Shown piece by piece: positions 1-7,651 of a DNA stretch of 64,000 nt. The stretch covers positions 186,001 to 250,000 of the forward strand of contig NZ_JAKZHX010000003.1 in the NCBI RefSeq assembly GCF_022568815.1, in the 5' to 3' direction. Made by a program: the position numbers and the translations under genes. Origin of the DNA: Undibacterium paludis. GTDB lineage: Bacteria > Pseudomonadota > Gammaproteobacteria > Burkholderiales > Burkholderiaceae_D. The notes beneath the pieces were generated by a model. The model saw only the letters and a list, made by a program, of their open reading frames with translations, searched no databases and was not told where the DNA came from. How positions within the stretch are numbered: position 1 is the first letter of the stretch; every line of letters starts with the position of its first letter.

Positions 1-183
1 ATCAAGCAGAGCAGACCCGACATCAAAGTTGTAGTACTGACCAACCATGCAAGTGACGCCAACCGCCTACACGCGCTGCGCGCCGGTGCTGACGGTTTTC
101 TGGATAAATCAACTGATTTTGCATTACTACAAGACTACCTGCTGCGCTGGCAGCAACCAAATTCCAAACATCAAATCAATTAA
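1..183 (+). CDS. Receiver-domain protein, C-terminal end (partial)
   Basis: Only the last 60 codons are in the window, in frame from base 1 to a TAA at 181-183. The residues fit the second half of a CheY-like receiver domain: a beta-4 strand VVVLT with the conserved Thr, an ALRAGADGFL stretch, and the conserved Lys in FLDKS. The protein ends about 18 residues after that Lys, so there is no C-terminal DNA-binding domain. It is therefore probably a stand-alone response regulator or the last domain of a larger protein. It lies 27 bp upstream of the FNR-like gene on the same strand. A partner could be the MASE3 kinase at 2167, but nothing in the sequence proves this. Confidence 0.7.
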   Translation: MKQSRPDIKVVVLTNHASDANRLHALRAGADGFLDKSTDFALLQDYLLRWQQPNSKHQIN

Positions 184-210
184 TGTCGCTTACCTTTTAA
201 GGGGATCACC

Positions 211-1098
211 ATGACTACAGCCGTGTTCAACACCAGCACAACAAGCCAGTCTTCCGTCGCCACCAAGAGCGCATTTCCAGTCATATCCGGCGAGGCAGGA
301 TGGCGTTGCCATGGCAATTTGTGGTCAAATCTGCGCGAAGTCTGCGACCTGTTGCATATTCCCGCTCCGGCTGCATCTGCTGAAGAAGAAGTGTTGTTCC
401 AGCACGTGCGCTTCAAAGCAGGTCAGAGGGTTCACACCATCGGCCAGGACTTCGAAACACTGTACATTGTGAATTCAGGCTTCCTGAAAACTGTGCTGAT
501 TGATGAGTACGGCAATGAACAGGTGCTGAGTTTCCCCATGAAAGGCGACTTGCTCGGCATAGATGGCATACACAACCAGCATCATGCTTCTGAAGCAGTG
601 GCTTTGTCTGATTGCGACATCATCCTGCTGCCATATAAGACATTTTCAGCCTTGGGCCGTATTTATGCAGAGCTTGAACAAGCCATGCTCAGCGTCTTGA
701 GTCGTGAGCTGGTGCGTGAACAATCCATGATAGGCATGTTGAGCGCCCTGAGTGCGGAAGCCAAGGTCGCCCGCTTTCTGACCAATCTGGGTGAACGCTT
801 CAGTCTGCTGGGTTATTCAGGAAAAACATTCAACCTGCGCATGACACGGCATGAAATTGGCAGCTATCTGGGTTTGACCCTGGAAACTGTCAGCCGTACC
901 CTGTCGGCATTCAATGAAATAGGCTTGATCAGCGTTGATCAACGTCAGATTGCGCTGAACGATATCCCAGCCCTGAAAACCCTACGTCGACTGCCACCTG
1001 CCAAGGCCCGTATGAAAGTCAGCGAAAAAGTATCAGCGTTGGTAGGCAAGAGTTTATTGCCACAATGGGGACAGGATATATCGGTTGCCTTAAATTAG
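211..1098 (+). CDS. CRP/FNR-family transcription regulator, FNR type with reduced cysteine set
   Basis: This 295-aa cytoplasmic regulator has a cyclic-nucleotide-binding-like beta-roll (about residues 60-150), a dimerisation helix (about 150-185) and a winged helix-turn-helix (about 185-250). The recognition helix reads LGLTLETVSRTL and has the E-x2-S-R pattern (225-229) of FNR, which reads TTGAT-N4-ATCAA sites. E. coli FNR binds a 4Fe-4S cluster through C20, C23, C29 and C122. Aligned here, C45 and C135 match C29 and C122, but the C20 and C23 positions appear to be Asn36 and Ser39; one extra Cys is at 33. The start has a good ribosome site (AAGGGG, 6 bp before ATG). It may be a redox or NO sensor, or a cluster-free FNR paralogue. 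The usp gene follows directly, a common partner of FNR-type regulators. Confidence 0.88.
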   Translation: MTTAVFNTSTTSQSSVATKSAFPVISGEAGWRCHGNLWSNLREVCDLLHIPAPAASAEEEVLFQHVRFKAGQRVHTIGQDFETLYIVNSGFLKTVLIDEYGNEQVLSFPMKGDLLGIDGIHNQHHASEAVALSDCDIILLPYKTFSALGRIYAELEQAMLSVLSRELVREQSMIGMLSALSAEAKVARFLTNLGERFSLLGYSGKTFNLRMTRHEIGSYLGLTLETVSRTLSAFNEIGLISVDQRQIALNDIPALKTLRRLPPAKARMKVSEKVSALVGKSLLPQWGQDISVALN

Positions 1099-1202
1099 TG
1101 TAATCTTATATAGCCATTTTGTACTTTTGTTAAAATACCCAAAAATAAAAGCACAAAATCCCTGTTTGGTTTATTCCACGATGTTAAATCAAGGAGAACA
1201 AC

Positions 1203-2042
1203 ATGCCATACAAAACCATATTGGTTCACGTCGATGAATCAGAGCGATCCAGTTTTCGCGTGCAGGTCGCAGCAGAAATAGCCAAGAGTGACGAAGCCCA
1301 TTTGCTTGGCACAGCCGTCACCGGGGTTTCACGCTTCATCTACCAGGACGGGAATATCAGTGCCAATGATCCCAACCTGACCATACACCTGAACTTCTTG
1401 CGTGAGCGCGCAGAAAAAGCCATAGACAGTTTCAGGCAACAAGCCCAGAGGCTTGGCGTCAACTCCTATGAAGCCATGATAGCCAATGATGAGGCTGGTG
1501 GTGGCATAGGTTTGCAGGCAAGATATAGCGATCTGGTGGTGATAGGCCAAACCAACCGCGATGAACCTTCCCCTTCCGTCTTGCCTGACTTCCCTGAATA
1601 CCTGATCATGAATTCAGGTCGCCCCGTACTGCTCATCCCTTATGTTGGTGACTTTACGACAGTCGGTAAACGCCCGTTAATCGCCTGGGATGCCAGCCGC
1701 GAATCAACACGTGCAATTACCGACGCTATCCCCTTGCTGCGCAAGGCCGACCTGGTCCATGTGGCAATTTTCAACCCAAAGGCAGTCCCGGATGCACACG
1801 GCGAGCAACCTGGCGGCGATATAGCCTTATACCTGGCCAGGCATGGTATCAAGGTCGAAGTTGGCGTCCACAAGACATCGACAGATATCGGCAATGCATT
1901 GCTTTCACTGGCACATGATGTGGACAGCGATATGCTGGTCATGGGCGGCTATGGTCATTCACGTTTCCGCGAAATGATCATGGGTGGAGTCACCCGCACC
2001 ATCTTGCAAAGCATGACCGTACCGGTATTGATGTCACATTAA
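1203..2042 (+). CDS. Tandem universal stress protein (UspA family)
   Basis: This 279-aa soluble protein carries two Usp domains in tandem, about residues 1-145 and 150-279. The first begins with the typical TILVHVDES strand. The second ends with the GGYGHSR...GGVTRTIL stretch that forms the nucleotide-binding loop in ATP-binding Usp proteins; the first copy lacks such a clear loop. The ATG follows AAGGAG at a normal distance. Usp proteins of this type support survival under oxygen limitation and other stress. The position directly after an FNR-like gene fits, although no FNR box is visible in the 104-bp gap. A rho-independent terminator follows at 2071. Confidence 0.9.
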   Translation: MPYKTILVHVDESERSSFRVQVAAEIAKSDEAHLLGTAVTGVSRFIYQDGNISANDPNLTIHLNFLRERAEKAIDSFRQQAQRLGVNSYEAMIANDEAGGGIGLQARYSDLVVIGQTNRDEPSPSVLPDFPEYLIMNSGRPVLLIPYVGDFTTVGKRPLIAWDASRESTRAITDAIPLLRKADLVHVAIFNPKAVPDAHGEQPGGDIALYLARHGIKVEVGVHKTSTDIGNALLSLAHDVDSDMLVMGGYGHSRFREMIMGGVTRTILQSMTVPVLMSH

Positions 2043-2070
2043 TTCCTGGCAAACTCTTCGGCCCCGACAA

Positions 2071-2104
2071 ATGACACGCCTCTATCAGGCGTGTCATTTT
2101 CGTT
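2071..2104 (+). terminator. Rho-independent terminator after usp
   Basis: A perfect 10-bp stem (2071-2080 with 2088-2097, arm ATGACACGCC) with a 7-nt loop is followed by TTTTCGTTT. It lies 29 bp after the usp stop codon and separates it from the kinase gene. Confidence 0.85.
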
Positions 2105-2166
2105 TCATGTTAACTTAATGCGTTTTAAAATACGGCTTTGCCCCCCAGCACTTATGTACAGACAAT

Positions 2167-4095
2167 ATGGCGACTGATTACCCCAGACTTTTACGTGCCC
2201 GCTGGATAGCTGGCCTGCTTGGCCTGTTGTCGATTATCTTGTGGGCAGGGCACGCCAGGCTGTCCGATATCAAGATACCTGCCCCCCTGCCCGTCCATAC
2301 CACGCTGGAAACCATCACCATCGTGATCTTCACCTCTGTGTTCATTGTTTGCTGGAATGCCTTTGGCGGCGCAAGAAAAAAGAGCAGCGTCATCCTGGCG
2401 GTCGCTTTTTTGTGTGCGGCCATACTGGGGTTCATGCATGCCATCAGTTTCCAGGGAATGCCGGGCTTCCCGGATGCGCAGGATATGCACAAGTCACTGT
2501 CATTCTGGCTCCTGTCGCGCTCTTTTATTGCCACAACATTATTGGGACTGGCGCTGTCACCGGAAGACTCTGAAGTCAGTCAGGTGCAAGCACTCTTTGT
2601 ACTGCTTGCAGGTTTGCTTGCCACAGTAGGCTGGACCCTGCTGGTGTTCACCTTCCCTGACTTTTTACCAGTGACTTTTGTTGCCGGTGCTGGTCAAACC
2701 TCATTCAAGGTAGCCTGTGAAGCAGGTCTGGTCGCCATCAATCTGTTCACGGCCTATCTGCTCAACAAACAGGAACCTGCAGCTACGGGCCAGAAAGAAG
2801 ACATCCAGCGCCTGCATCTTGAGCGCGCACCTTTGTTTCTGGCAACCATTTTGTTCGCACTTTCTGAAGTGTATTTTGCCATCTATGAAAACGGTAATGA
2901 CATCTTCGTTGTCATCGGTCATGTGTTCCAGCTGTTTGCCGCCGTCTCCATTTACCGCGGTATGGTAGCAGTCAATATCCAGACCCCTTATGCCACTCTG
3001 GCTGAAACCAGCAATAACCTGGCACTGTCGCTGGAAGAATTAAGTCTGGAAAGAGAGCGCCTGGGCCGCATGATAGATACAGCCATCGATGGCGTCATTA
3101 CCATTGATGAAAGCCAGACCATGATACTGGTCAATCCTTCCGCAGCGACCATGTTTGGCTATAGCGTTGAGGATTTGCTCGGGAACTCGCTCAACACTGT
3201 TTTACCCGACCGGCATCGCAAGGTACACGGAGAGCATGTCAGGCATTTTGGCGAAACCGGGGCAACACGCAGAAGGATGGGGGGTGATTTTGAAGACTTC
3301 TATGTCACTGGTGTGAAGGCAGACGGAACTGAATTCCCTATCGAGGCATCCATTTCCAGTCAGATCGAAAGTGGCAAGCGCTATTACACTGTCATTTTCC
3401 GCGACATTACAGAACGCAAGGTCGCTCGCGAAAAAATGGCCATCTATCATGAAGAGCTGACACAGTTGTCATCCACCCTGCAAAGCATACGCGAAGAAGA
3501 ACGCAAGCACATCTCCCGTGAATTGCATGACGATCTTGGGCAGCTACTGGCGGCCCTGCGCATGGACATGTCCTTGCTGCAGAGGGATAGTATTCTGGCC
3601 AGCAAGACCCAGCAGACCCTGAACAGCATGGACCAGTTGATATTGACGGCCATCACCACACTCAGGCGCATCGCGACCGATCTGAGACCGCGCGCACTTG
3701 ACGAAGGAGGTCTGTATTTTGCCCTGCAAACCCTGCAGAAAGATTTCAGCAGTCGTCATGGCATAGACTGCGAACTCAGGGCAAGCGAAGAGCAATTGAC
3801 GCTGGATGACGCACGCAGTACCGCGATTTTCCGTATAGTCCAGGAGTCCTTGACCAATGTCGTCAGGCACGCAGACGCCACCGAAGTGCAAATCATTTTT
3901 GAGCGTAACTCCACTACACTGCACTTTAGCATTATTGATAATGGCAAAGGCATAGATGCGGAAGATATGGGCAAGACCCGTTCGTTCGGCCTGGTTGGCA
4001 TGCGCGAACGCGTCAAAGCCATGCAGGGTGAATTCCAGGTCATCAGTGAGCCAGGTGAAGGCACACGGCTTGAAATTCAATTACCTTTGAATTAA
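2167..4095 (+). CDS. Membrane sensor histidine kinase, MASE3-PAS-HisKA_3-HATPase
   Basis: This 642-aa inner-membrane kinase of the NarX/DegS class has a multi-helix N-terminal sensor (about residues 15-265) resembling MASE3, including the HAISFQGMPGF loop around 91-101. A short coiled segment follows, then a PAS domain (about 300-415), a HisKA_3 dimerisation domain with phospho-acceptor His454 in RELHDDLGQ, and an HATPase_c domain (about 550-640) with N-box QESLTNVVRHA, DNGKGID and FGLVGMRER. The ligand is unknown. NarL-type kinases normally pair with a receiver-HTH regulator, and none is complete here; the receiver end at 1-183 is the only nearby candidate. The start is the first ATG after the usp terminator. 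Confidence 0.9.
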   Translation: MATDYPRLLRARWIAGLLGLLSIILWAGHARLSDIKIPAPLPVHTTLETITIVIFTSVFIVCWNAFGGARKKSSVILAVAFLCAAILGFMHAISFQGMPGFPDAQDMHKSLSFWLLSRSFIATTLLGLALSPEDSEVSQVQALFVLLAGLLATVGWTLLVFTFPDFLPVTFVAGAGQTSFKVACEAGLVAINLFTAYLLNKQEPAATGQKEDIQRLHLERAPLFLATILFALSEVYFAIYENGNDIFVVIGHVFQLFAAVSIYRGMVAVNIQTPYATLAETSNNLALSLEELSLERERLGRMIDTAIDGVITIDESQTMILVNPSAATMFGYSVEDLLGNSLNTVLPDRHRKVHGEHVRHFGETGATRRRMGGDFEDFYVTGVKADGTEFPIEASISSQIESGKRYYTVIFRDITERKVAREKMAIYHEELTQLSSTLQSIREEERKHISRELHDDLGQLLAALRMDMSLLQRDSILASKTQQTLNSMDQLILTAITTLRRIATDLRPRALDEGGLYFALQTLQKDFSSRHGIDCELRASEEQLTLDDARSTAIFRIVQESLTNVVRHADATEVQIIFERNSTTLHFSIIDNGKGIDAEDMGKTRSFGLVGMRERVKAMQGEFQVISEPGEGTRLEIQLPLN

Positions 4096-4214
4096 GAATC
4101 ATGGTTGATAGACAAGCACAATGTTAAACAAGATATCCCGCAGACAGCAACTGCTGCAAAGTCGCTGATTCCGGTATAAGCTAGCATTAATTCATCTGTC
4201 TTCCAGGGTTACCC

Positions 4215-4538
4215 ATGTCTGTATCTGCTCTCAATAGTGGCCTGTCGGGGTTAAAGGCCTATATGAGCGCCCTCGACAGCACGGCGCATAATGTGGCCAA
4301 TGCCAATACTGCAGGTTTTGTACCACAACAGGTCAGTTTTCAGGAACAACCAGCTGGCGGGTCAACTGTCAGCATCAGCAGAGAAGGTATCAGCCTGGCA
4401 TTACAAGAACAAAGCGGTACAGATCTGACTTCGGAAATAGTTCAGTCCATACAATTCAAGACCGGTTTTGACCTATCCGCCAAAATCATCAAAACTGCGG
4501 ATGAGTTGTTGGGCACGCTGATTAATATCAAGGCTTGA
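4215..4538 (+). CDS. Orphan miniature flagellar rod-like protein
   Basis: This 107-aa protein consists of the two ends of a flagellar rod/hook protein with almost nothing between. Residues about 5-35 match the Flg_bb_rod N-terminus (ALNSGLSGLKAYMSALDSTAHNVANANTAGF type), and residues about 70-107 match the C-terminal helix of FlgC/FlgG-like proteins (DLTSEIVQSI...KTADELLGTLI). FlgB and FlgC are normally 130-150 aa and sit in flg operons. Here there is no flagellar neighbour; the gene stands alone between a histidine kinase and the converging cco operon. It could be an accessory rod component, a secreted flagellar substrate or a relic. Both termini are intact and the reading frame is clean, so I regard it as a real gene. 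Confidence 0.8.
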   Translation: MSVSALNSGLSGLKAYMSALDSTAHNVANANTAGFVPQQVSFQEQPAGGSTVSISREGISLALQEQSGTDLTSEIVQSIQFKTGFDLSAKIIKTADELLGTLINIKA

Positions 4539-4588
4539 AGTCAGCGCCTGCACATCAGCCCAGACGTGTTTTTGCAGCCTGCGGAGTG

Positions 4589-5353
4589 TCAGGACCTGGC
4601 TACCACACACAAAAAATCCGGCATGTTTTTCATATCTGCAAACCACAGGCCAAATATGCCCAGTCCTAGCAAAACAGTCCCCCCTGCATAACGGACAACC
4701 TGCATGCCCCCTGTATGGCGCACCTTTTGCAAAACCACCTGACTGATCAATAAGTGGGGCAAGGCAGACAAGCCAAACATCAGCATGAGCACAGCCCCGG
4801 ACCAGGCATCCCCTGACAACAAGGCAAATGGTGCAACACCATACAACAAACCACAAGGCAGACAGCCCCATCCCATTCCAAGTAAAAAGGGGTGTCTGCC
4901 AGCATGCTGCAGCAATGGAAATTTGGCACTCCATATTTCATACCATCGTGCCCATAGAATCTGCAGACCAGGCAAACTGGGCAGCCAGCCCAAAATGCGC
5001 AATGCCAGTAGCAAAAGCATCATATTACCAATGAAAAACAGGATTTGCTGTACCGGTAAATAAGGTTTGAACAACATGCCGGCAGCCCCAAACGCGCCAA
5101 ATACTGCACCGGCTATCATATAGCTGAAAATTCGGCCACCATGTAACATGAACTGATAGCGCGACAGCACTGCCGTCCCTTGCTCCCTTGCTGCGACAGC
5201 AATGGGAATAACCCGTCCTCCTGATCGCGAAGCCTGGCTTTGCTGTCCCAGGCGAGTGAAGAGTGAGGAAATACCGCCGCACATGCCAACACAATGCACA
5301 CCGCCGATAGCACCGGCAGTCGTGACAGCAAATATCAGGGGCATGCTGAGCAT
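4589..5353 (-). CDS. SafE/DsbD_2-type polytopic membrane protein of the cco cluster
   Basis: This 254-aa protein has about six membrane helices. It begins with GGVHCVGMCGG, the Cys-containing signature of the DsbD_2/UreH-like family usually annotated as sulfite exporter TauE/SafE. Family members next to cbb3 oxidase genes are widespread in proteobacteria and are thought to serve metal (copper) handling or redox steps in oxidase assembly; that role is inference here. A second Cys pair lies in the WGCLPCGLLYG repeat. Its ATG starts 1 bp after the hemN stop, so it is translated from the same transcript. It is the last gene of the cco operon. Confidence 0.82.
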   Translation of the reverse strand: MLSMPLIFAVTTAGAIGGVHCVGMCGGISSLFTRLGQQSQASRSGGRVIPIAVAAREQGTAVLSRYQFMLHGGRIFSYMIAGAVFGAFGAAGMLFKPYLPVQQILFFIGNMMLLLLALRILGWLPSLPGLQILWARWYEIWSAKFPLLQHAGRHPFLLGMGWGCLPCGLLYGVAPFALLSGDAWSGAVLMLMFGLSALPHLLISQVVLQKVRHTGGMQVVRYAGGTVLLGLGIFGLWFADMKNMPDFLCVVARS

Positions 5354-5354
5354 A

Positions 5355-6770
5355 TCAAATCAGCTTGGAATACTTGGCCCCAGGCTGCAGCAAAGACAGG
5401 CGAGACAAGTAGCGATCAAAAACCATGGCAAGCGCCCGTACGAACAAGCGCCCCTTCGGCGGTACGCTGATACTGTGCTCGTCAATGACAAGCAGGCCCG
5501 CCTGTGCATAGTCGGCCAGGCGGGCAAGTTCATCAGCAAAATATTCGCGAAATACTATGCCATATTTCATTTCAAGGAATTGAAAATTCAAGGTATTACT
5601 GCACATCAGGCTCATGATGATCTGACGCCTCAGGATATCATCAGCATCAAGGTCAAAACCCTTTTCCACCGGCAAATTACCCTGGTCAAGACAAGCATAA
5701 TAGTCGTCCAGCGTGCGCAGATTCTGCACATAAGAAGCGCCAATCTTGCCTATCGCAGACAGGCCCAGGCCGATCAGGTCACAATCAGACCTGGTTGTGT
5801 ATCCCTGGAAATTCCTGTGCAGGCTGCCGTCCAGCGTTGCCAGTGCCAGGCTGTCGTCCGGCTTGGCAAAATGGTCGAGGCCGATATACACGTACCCCTC
5901 TGCCAGCAAACGCCTTATCGACATCAGGAAGATTTGCAGGCGCTGCTCGGCTGAAGGCAGGTCCGCTTCGGCAATACGTCTCTGCGGCTTGAAGCGTGTT
6001 GGTAAATGCGCGTAGTTGTACAGTGCAATGCGGGCCGGCGACAATGCGATGACCTGGTCCAGGGTCCTGGAAAAACTATCCAGATCCTGTTTTGGCAAGC
6101 CATAGATCAAATCGAAATTGATCGATTGAAAACCACAGGCACGACTATCACTGACTGTCTGCGCCACCATCTCGAAAGGCTGAATGCGATGCACGGCTTT
6201 TTGCACTTCGGGATTGAAGTCCTGCACACCAAGACTGGTGCGATTGAAACCCAGCTCTGCAAGCAACTGCAAAGTCGCAGTGGATACGGTACGCGGATCA
6301 ATTTCTATGGAAATCTCGGCATCATCAGCAAAATCAAAATGCTGATGCAGCATCTGCATCAAGTGGCGCAGTTCGTCATGGCTGAGAAAAGTGGGTGTAC
6401 CGCCGCCCAGATGCAATTGACTTAAGACTTCCCGCTGTTGCAGATGTCCGCTGACAAGAACCAGCTCTTTCGCCAGGTATTCCAGGTATTTTGCCGAACG
6501 CCCGTGATCCTTGGTGATCACCTTGTTGCATGCACAGTAATAGCAAAGCGAAGCACAGAACGGGATATGGATATAGAGCGACAGGGGGGGCTTGCTGGCA
6601 AGCCTGCTGCGCTCCTGCAAATAACGGACATAAGAGTTCGCAGAGAACTGCTCGGTGAACCTGTCTGCAGTAGGATAAGATGTATAACGCGGCCCCAGGC
6701 TGTCAAAACGTCTTATCAGGTTTTCCTCTATCTCCAATGCCGGAAATATCAGTGGTTCATGCATTTTCAT
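5355..6770 (-). CDS. hemN: Oxygen-independent coproporphyrinogen III dehydrogenase
   Basis: This 471-aa radical SAM enzyme converts coproporphyrinogen III to protoporphyrinogen IX without O2, a step in haem synthesis. The cluster motif C-x3-C-x2-C-x-C appears in IPFCASLCYYCAC, followed by the LGGGTPTFL glycine motif and the family segment LYNYAHLPTRFKPQRRI. Length matches E. coli HemN (457 aa). It lies within the cbb3 oxidase operon downstream of ccoH and the 85-aa membrane protein gene, so haem supply is probably induced together with the haem-rich oxidase under low oxygen. Confidence 0.96.
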   Translation of the reverse strand: MKMHEPLIFPALEIEENLIRRFDSLGPRYTSYPTADRFTEQFSANSYVRYLQERSRLASKPPLSLYIHIPFCASLCYYCACNKVITKDHGRSAKYLEYLAKELVLVSGHLQQREVLSQLHLGGGTPTFLSHDELRHLMQMLHQHFDFADDAEISIEIDPRTVSTATLQLLAELGFNRTSLGVQDFNPEVQKAVHRIQPFEMVAQTVSDSRACGFQSINFDLIYGLPKQDLDSFSRTLDQVIALSPARIALYNYAHLPTRFKPQRRIAEADLPSAEQRLQIFLMSIRRLLAEGYVYIGLDHFAKPDDSLALATLDGSLHRNFQGYTTRSDCDLIGLGLSAIGKIGASYVQNLRTLDDYYACLDQGNLPVEKGFDLDADDILRRQIIMSLMCSNTLNFQFLEMKYGIVFREYFADELARLADYAQAGLLVIDEHSISVPPKGRLFVRALAMVFDRYLSRLSLLQPGAKYSKLI

Positions 6771-6781
6771 GGTGGTCTTTT

Positions 6782-7039
6782 CTAATGTGCTTTCTGCACA
6801 AGCAAAGCCGTCAAACCACTAGACAGTATTCCCAACATCCAGAAGGCGAAGAAACCGACTGTATACACACCCATCTCATGCATCTGCAAACGGTGGTCCA
6901 GGATGATCAATTCCATGGGATCAACCAAGCTGAAGAACAAACCCGTCGCTGCACACGCCATCAAAAATGCAGGCCACAAGACGATCATCAACATGGAGCG
7001 CAGCTGTGGCTTGGGTGCTGTGTGAGTGTCATGTTCCAA
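6782..7039 (-). CDS. Small two-helix membrane protein in the cco operon
   Basis: This 85-aa protein has two hydrophobic segments (about residues 18-40 and 56-80) separated by a short loop, DPMELIILDHRLQMHEMG. The start is a TTG codon preceded by GAGGGG at 7 bp; the next in-frame ATG (residue 17) would cut into the first helix, so I keep the UUG start. The gene sits between ccoH and hemN, 11 bp upstream of hemN. Small membrane proteins occur at this position in related oxidase operons, but I know no established function. It is not CcoS, which begins with a short helix and is about 50-70 aa. Confidence 0.75.
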   Translation of the reverse strand: MEHDTHTAPKPQLRSMLMIVLWPAFLMACAATGLFFSLVDPMELIILDHRLQMHEMGVYTVGFFAFWMLGILSSGLTALLVQKAH

Positions 7040-7096
7040 ATTCTGTCCCCTCTAGTGATAATCCAGCCTCAAATCAGCAAGTTTTCAGGGATGCCC

Positions 7097-7642
7097 TCAT
7101 TTTGCTGCATTCAGTTGTATTGCCTTTTGTTCTGGATCAAACCAGTCACCAGTCAGTCGCCAGTCACTGGTTTCAAGTTTGATATGAAACAATTTTACTG
7201 TGTCAACAGGCAGATTAGTCATCATTTTCAGGTCGCCTTCATAATGTCCAGGTGAAACCCGCTTCATTGGCAAACGCCGGATGACCTCGCTGACGGAATT
7301 GCCGCCTGCAACAGCATTGGCGAGACTCAGTTGAATACTGTCAGGCAAATCGCCCTGTCCGCTCAGTTCCAACTTCATTTTACCATTGGCAAAGTCTGCA
7401 CTGATCACAGCACCTAGCCGCAACTGCCGCGCCCTGGCGTCACGCTGTATGTCCTTGTTGATCATTAAGCCCTGTTTATAGTAGTCTTCCGCCACTACTT
7501 TATCAGCACCGCGCATGGCGACATAACCCGTATAAATGCTCGCACAGACAACAATGGCGGGACCACCGGCAACCAGCAGCAACCAGGGCTCCTTGTACCA
7601 GGTGTCGCGCCTGGATTTGGGTGGCATCAAACTGGCTTCCAT
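7097..7642 (-). CDS. ccoH: cbb3 oxidase assembly protein CcoH (FixH family)
   Basis: This 181-aa protein has a single N-terminal membrane anchor (about residues 16-40, PWLLLVAGGPAIVVCASIYTGY) followed by a soluble FixH domain. FixH/CcoH proteins are needed for stable assembly of the CcoNOQP oxidase. The family segment DYYKQGLMINKDI follows the anchor. The gene starts 9 bp after ccoG and is part of the same operon. Confidence 0.9.
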   Translation of the reverse strand: MEASLMPPKSRRDTWYKEPWLLLVAGGPAIVVCASIYTGYVAMRGADKVVAEDYYKQGLMINKDIQRDARARQLRLGAVISADFANGKMKLELSGQGDLPDSIQLSLANAVAGGNSVSEVIRRLPMKRVSPGHYEGDLKMMTNLPVDTVKLFHIKLETSDWRLTGDWFDPEQKAIQLNAAK

Positions 7643-7651
7643 TCTCTTCTC

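Noticed and set aside
931..948. TTGATC...GATCAA palindrome resembling an FNR box
   Set aside because: The half-site spacing is wrong for FNR (no TTGAT-N4-ATCAA) and it lies inside the coding sequence of the FNR-like gene.
4108..4122. TTGAT half-site before the flagellar-like gene
   Set aside because: The second half (AAGCA) does not match ATCAA, so it is not a credible FNR box.
5202..5954. Plus-strand 250-aa open frame
   Set aside because: It is antisense to hemN and the SafE-like gene, whose protein sequences carry clear family motifs; this frame has none.
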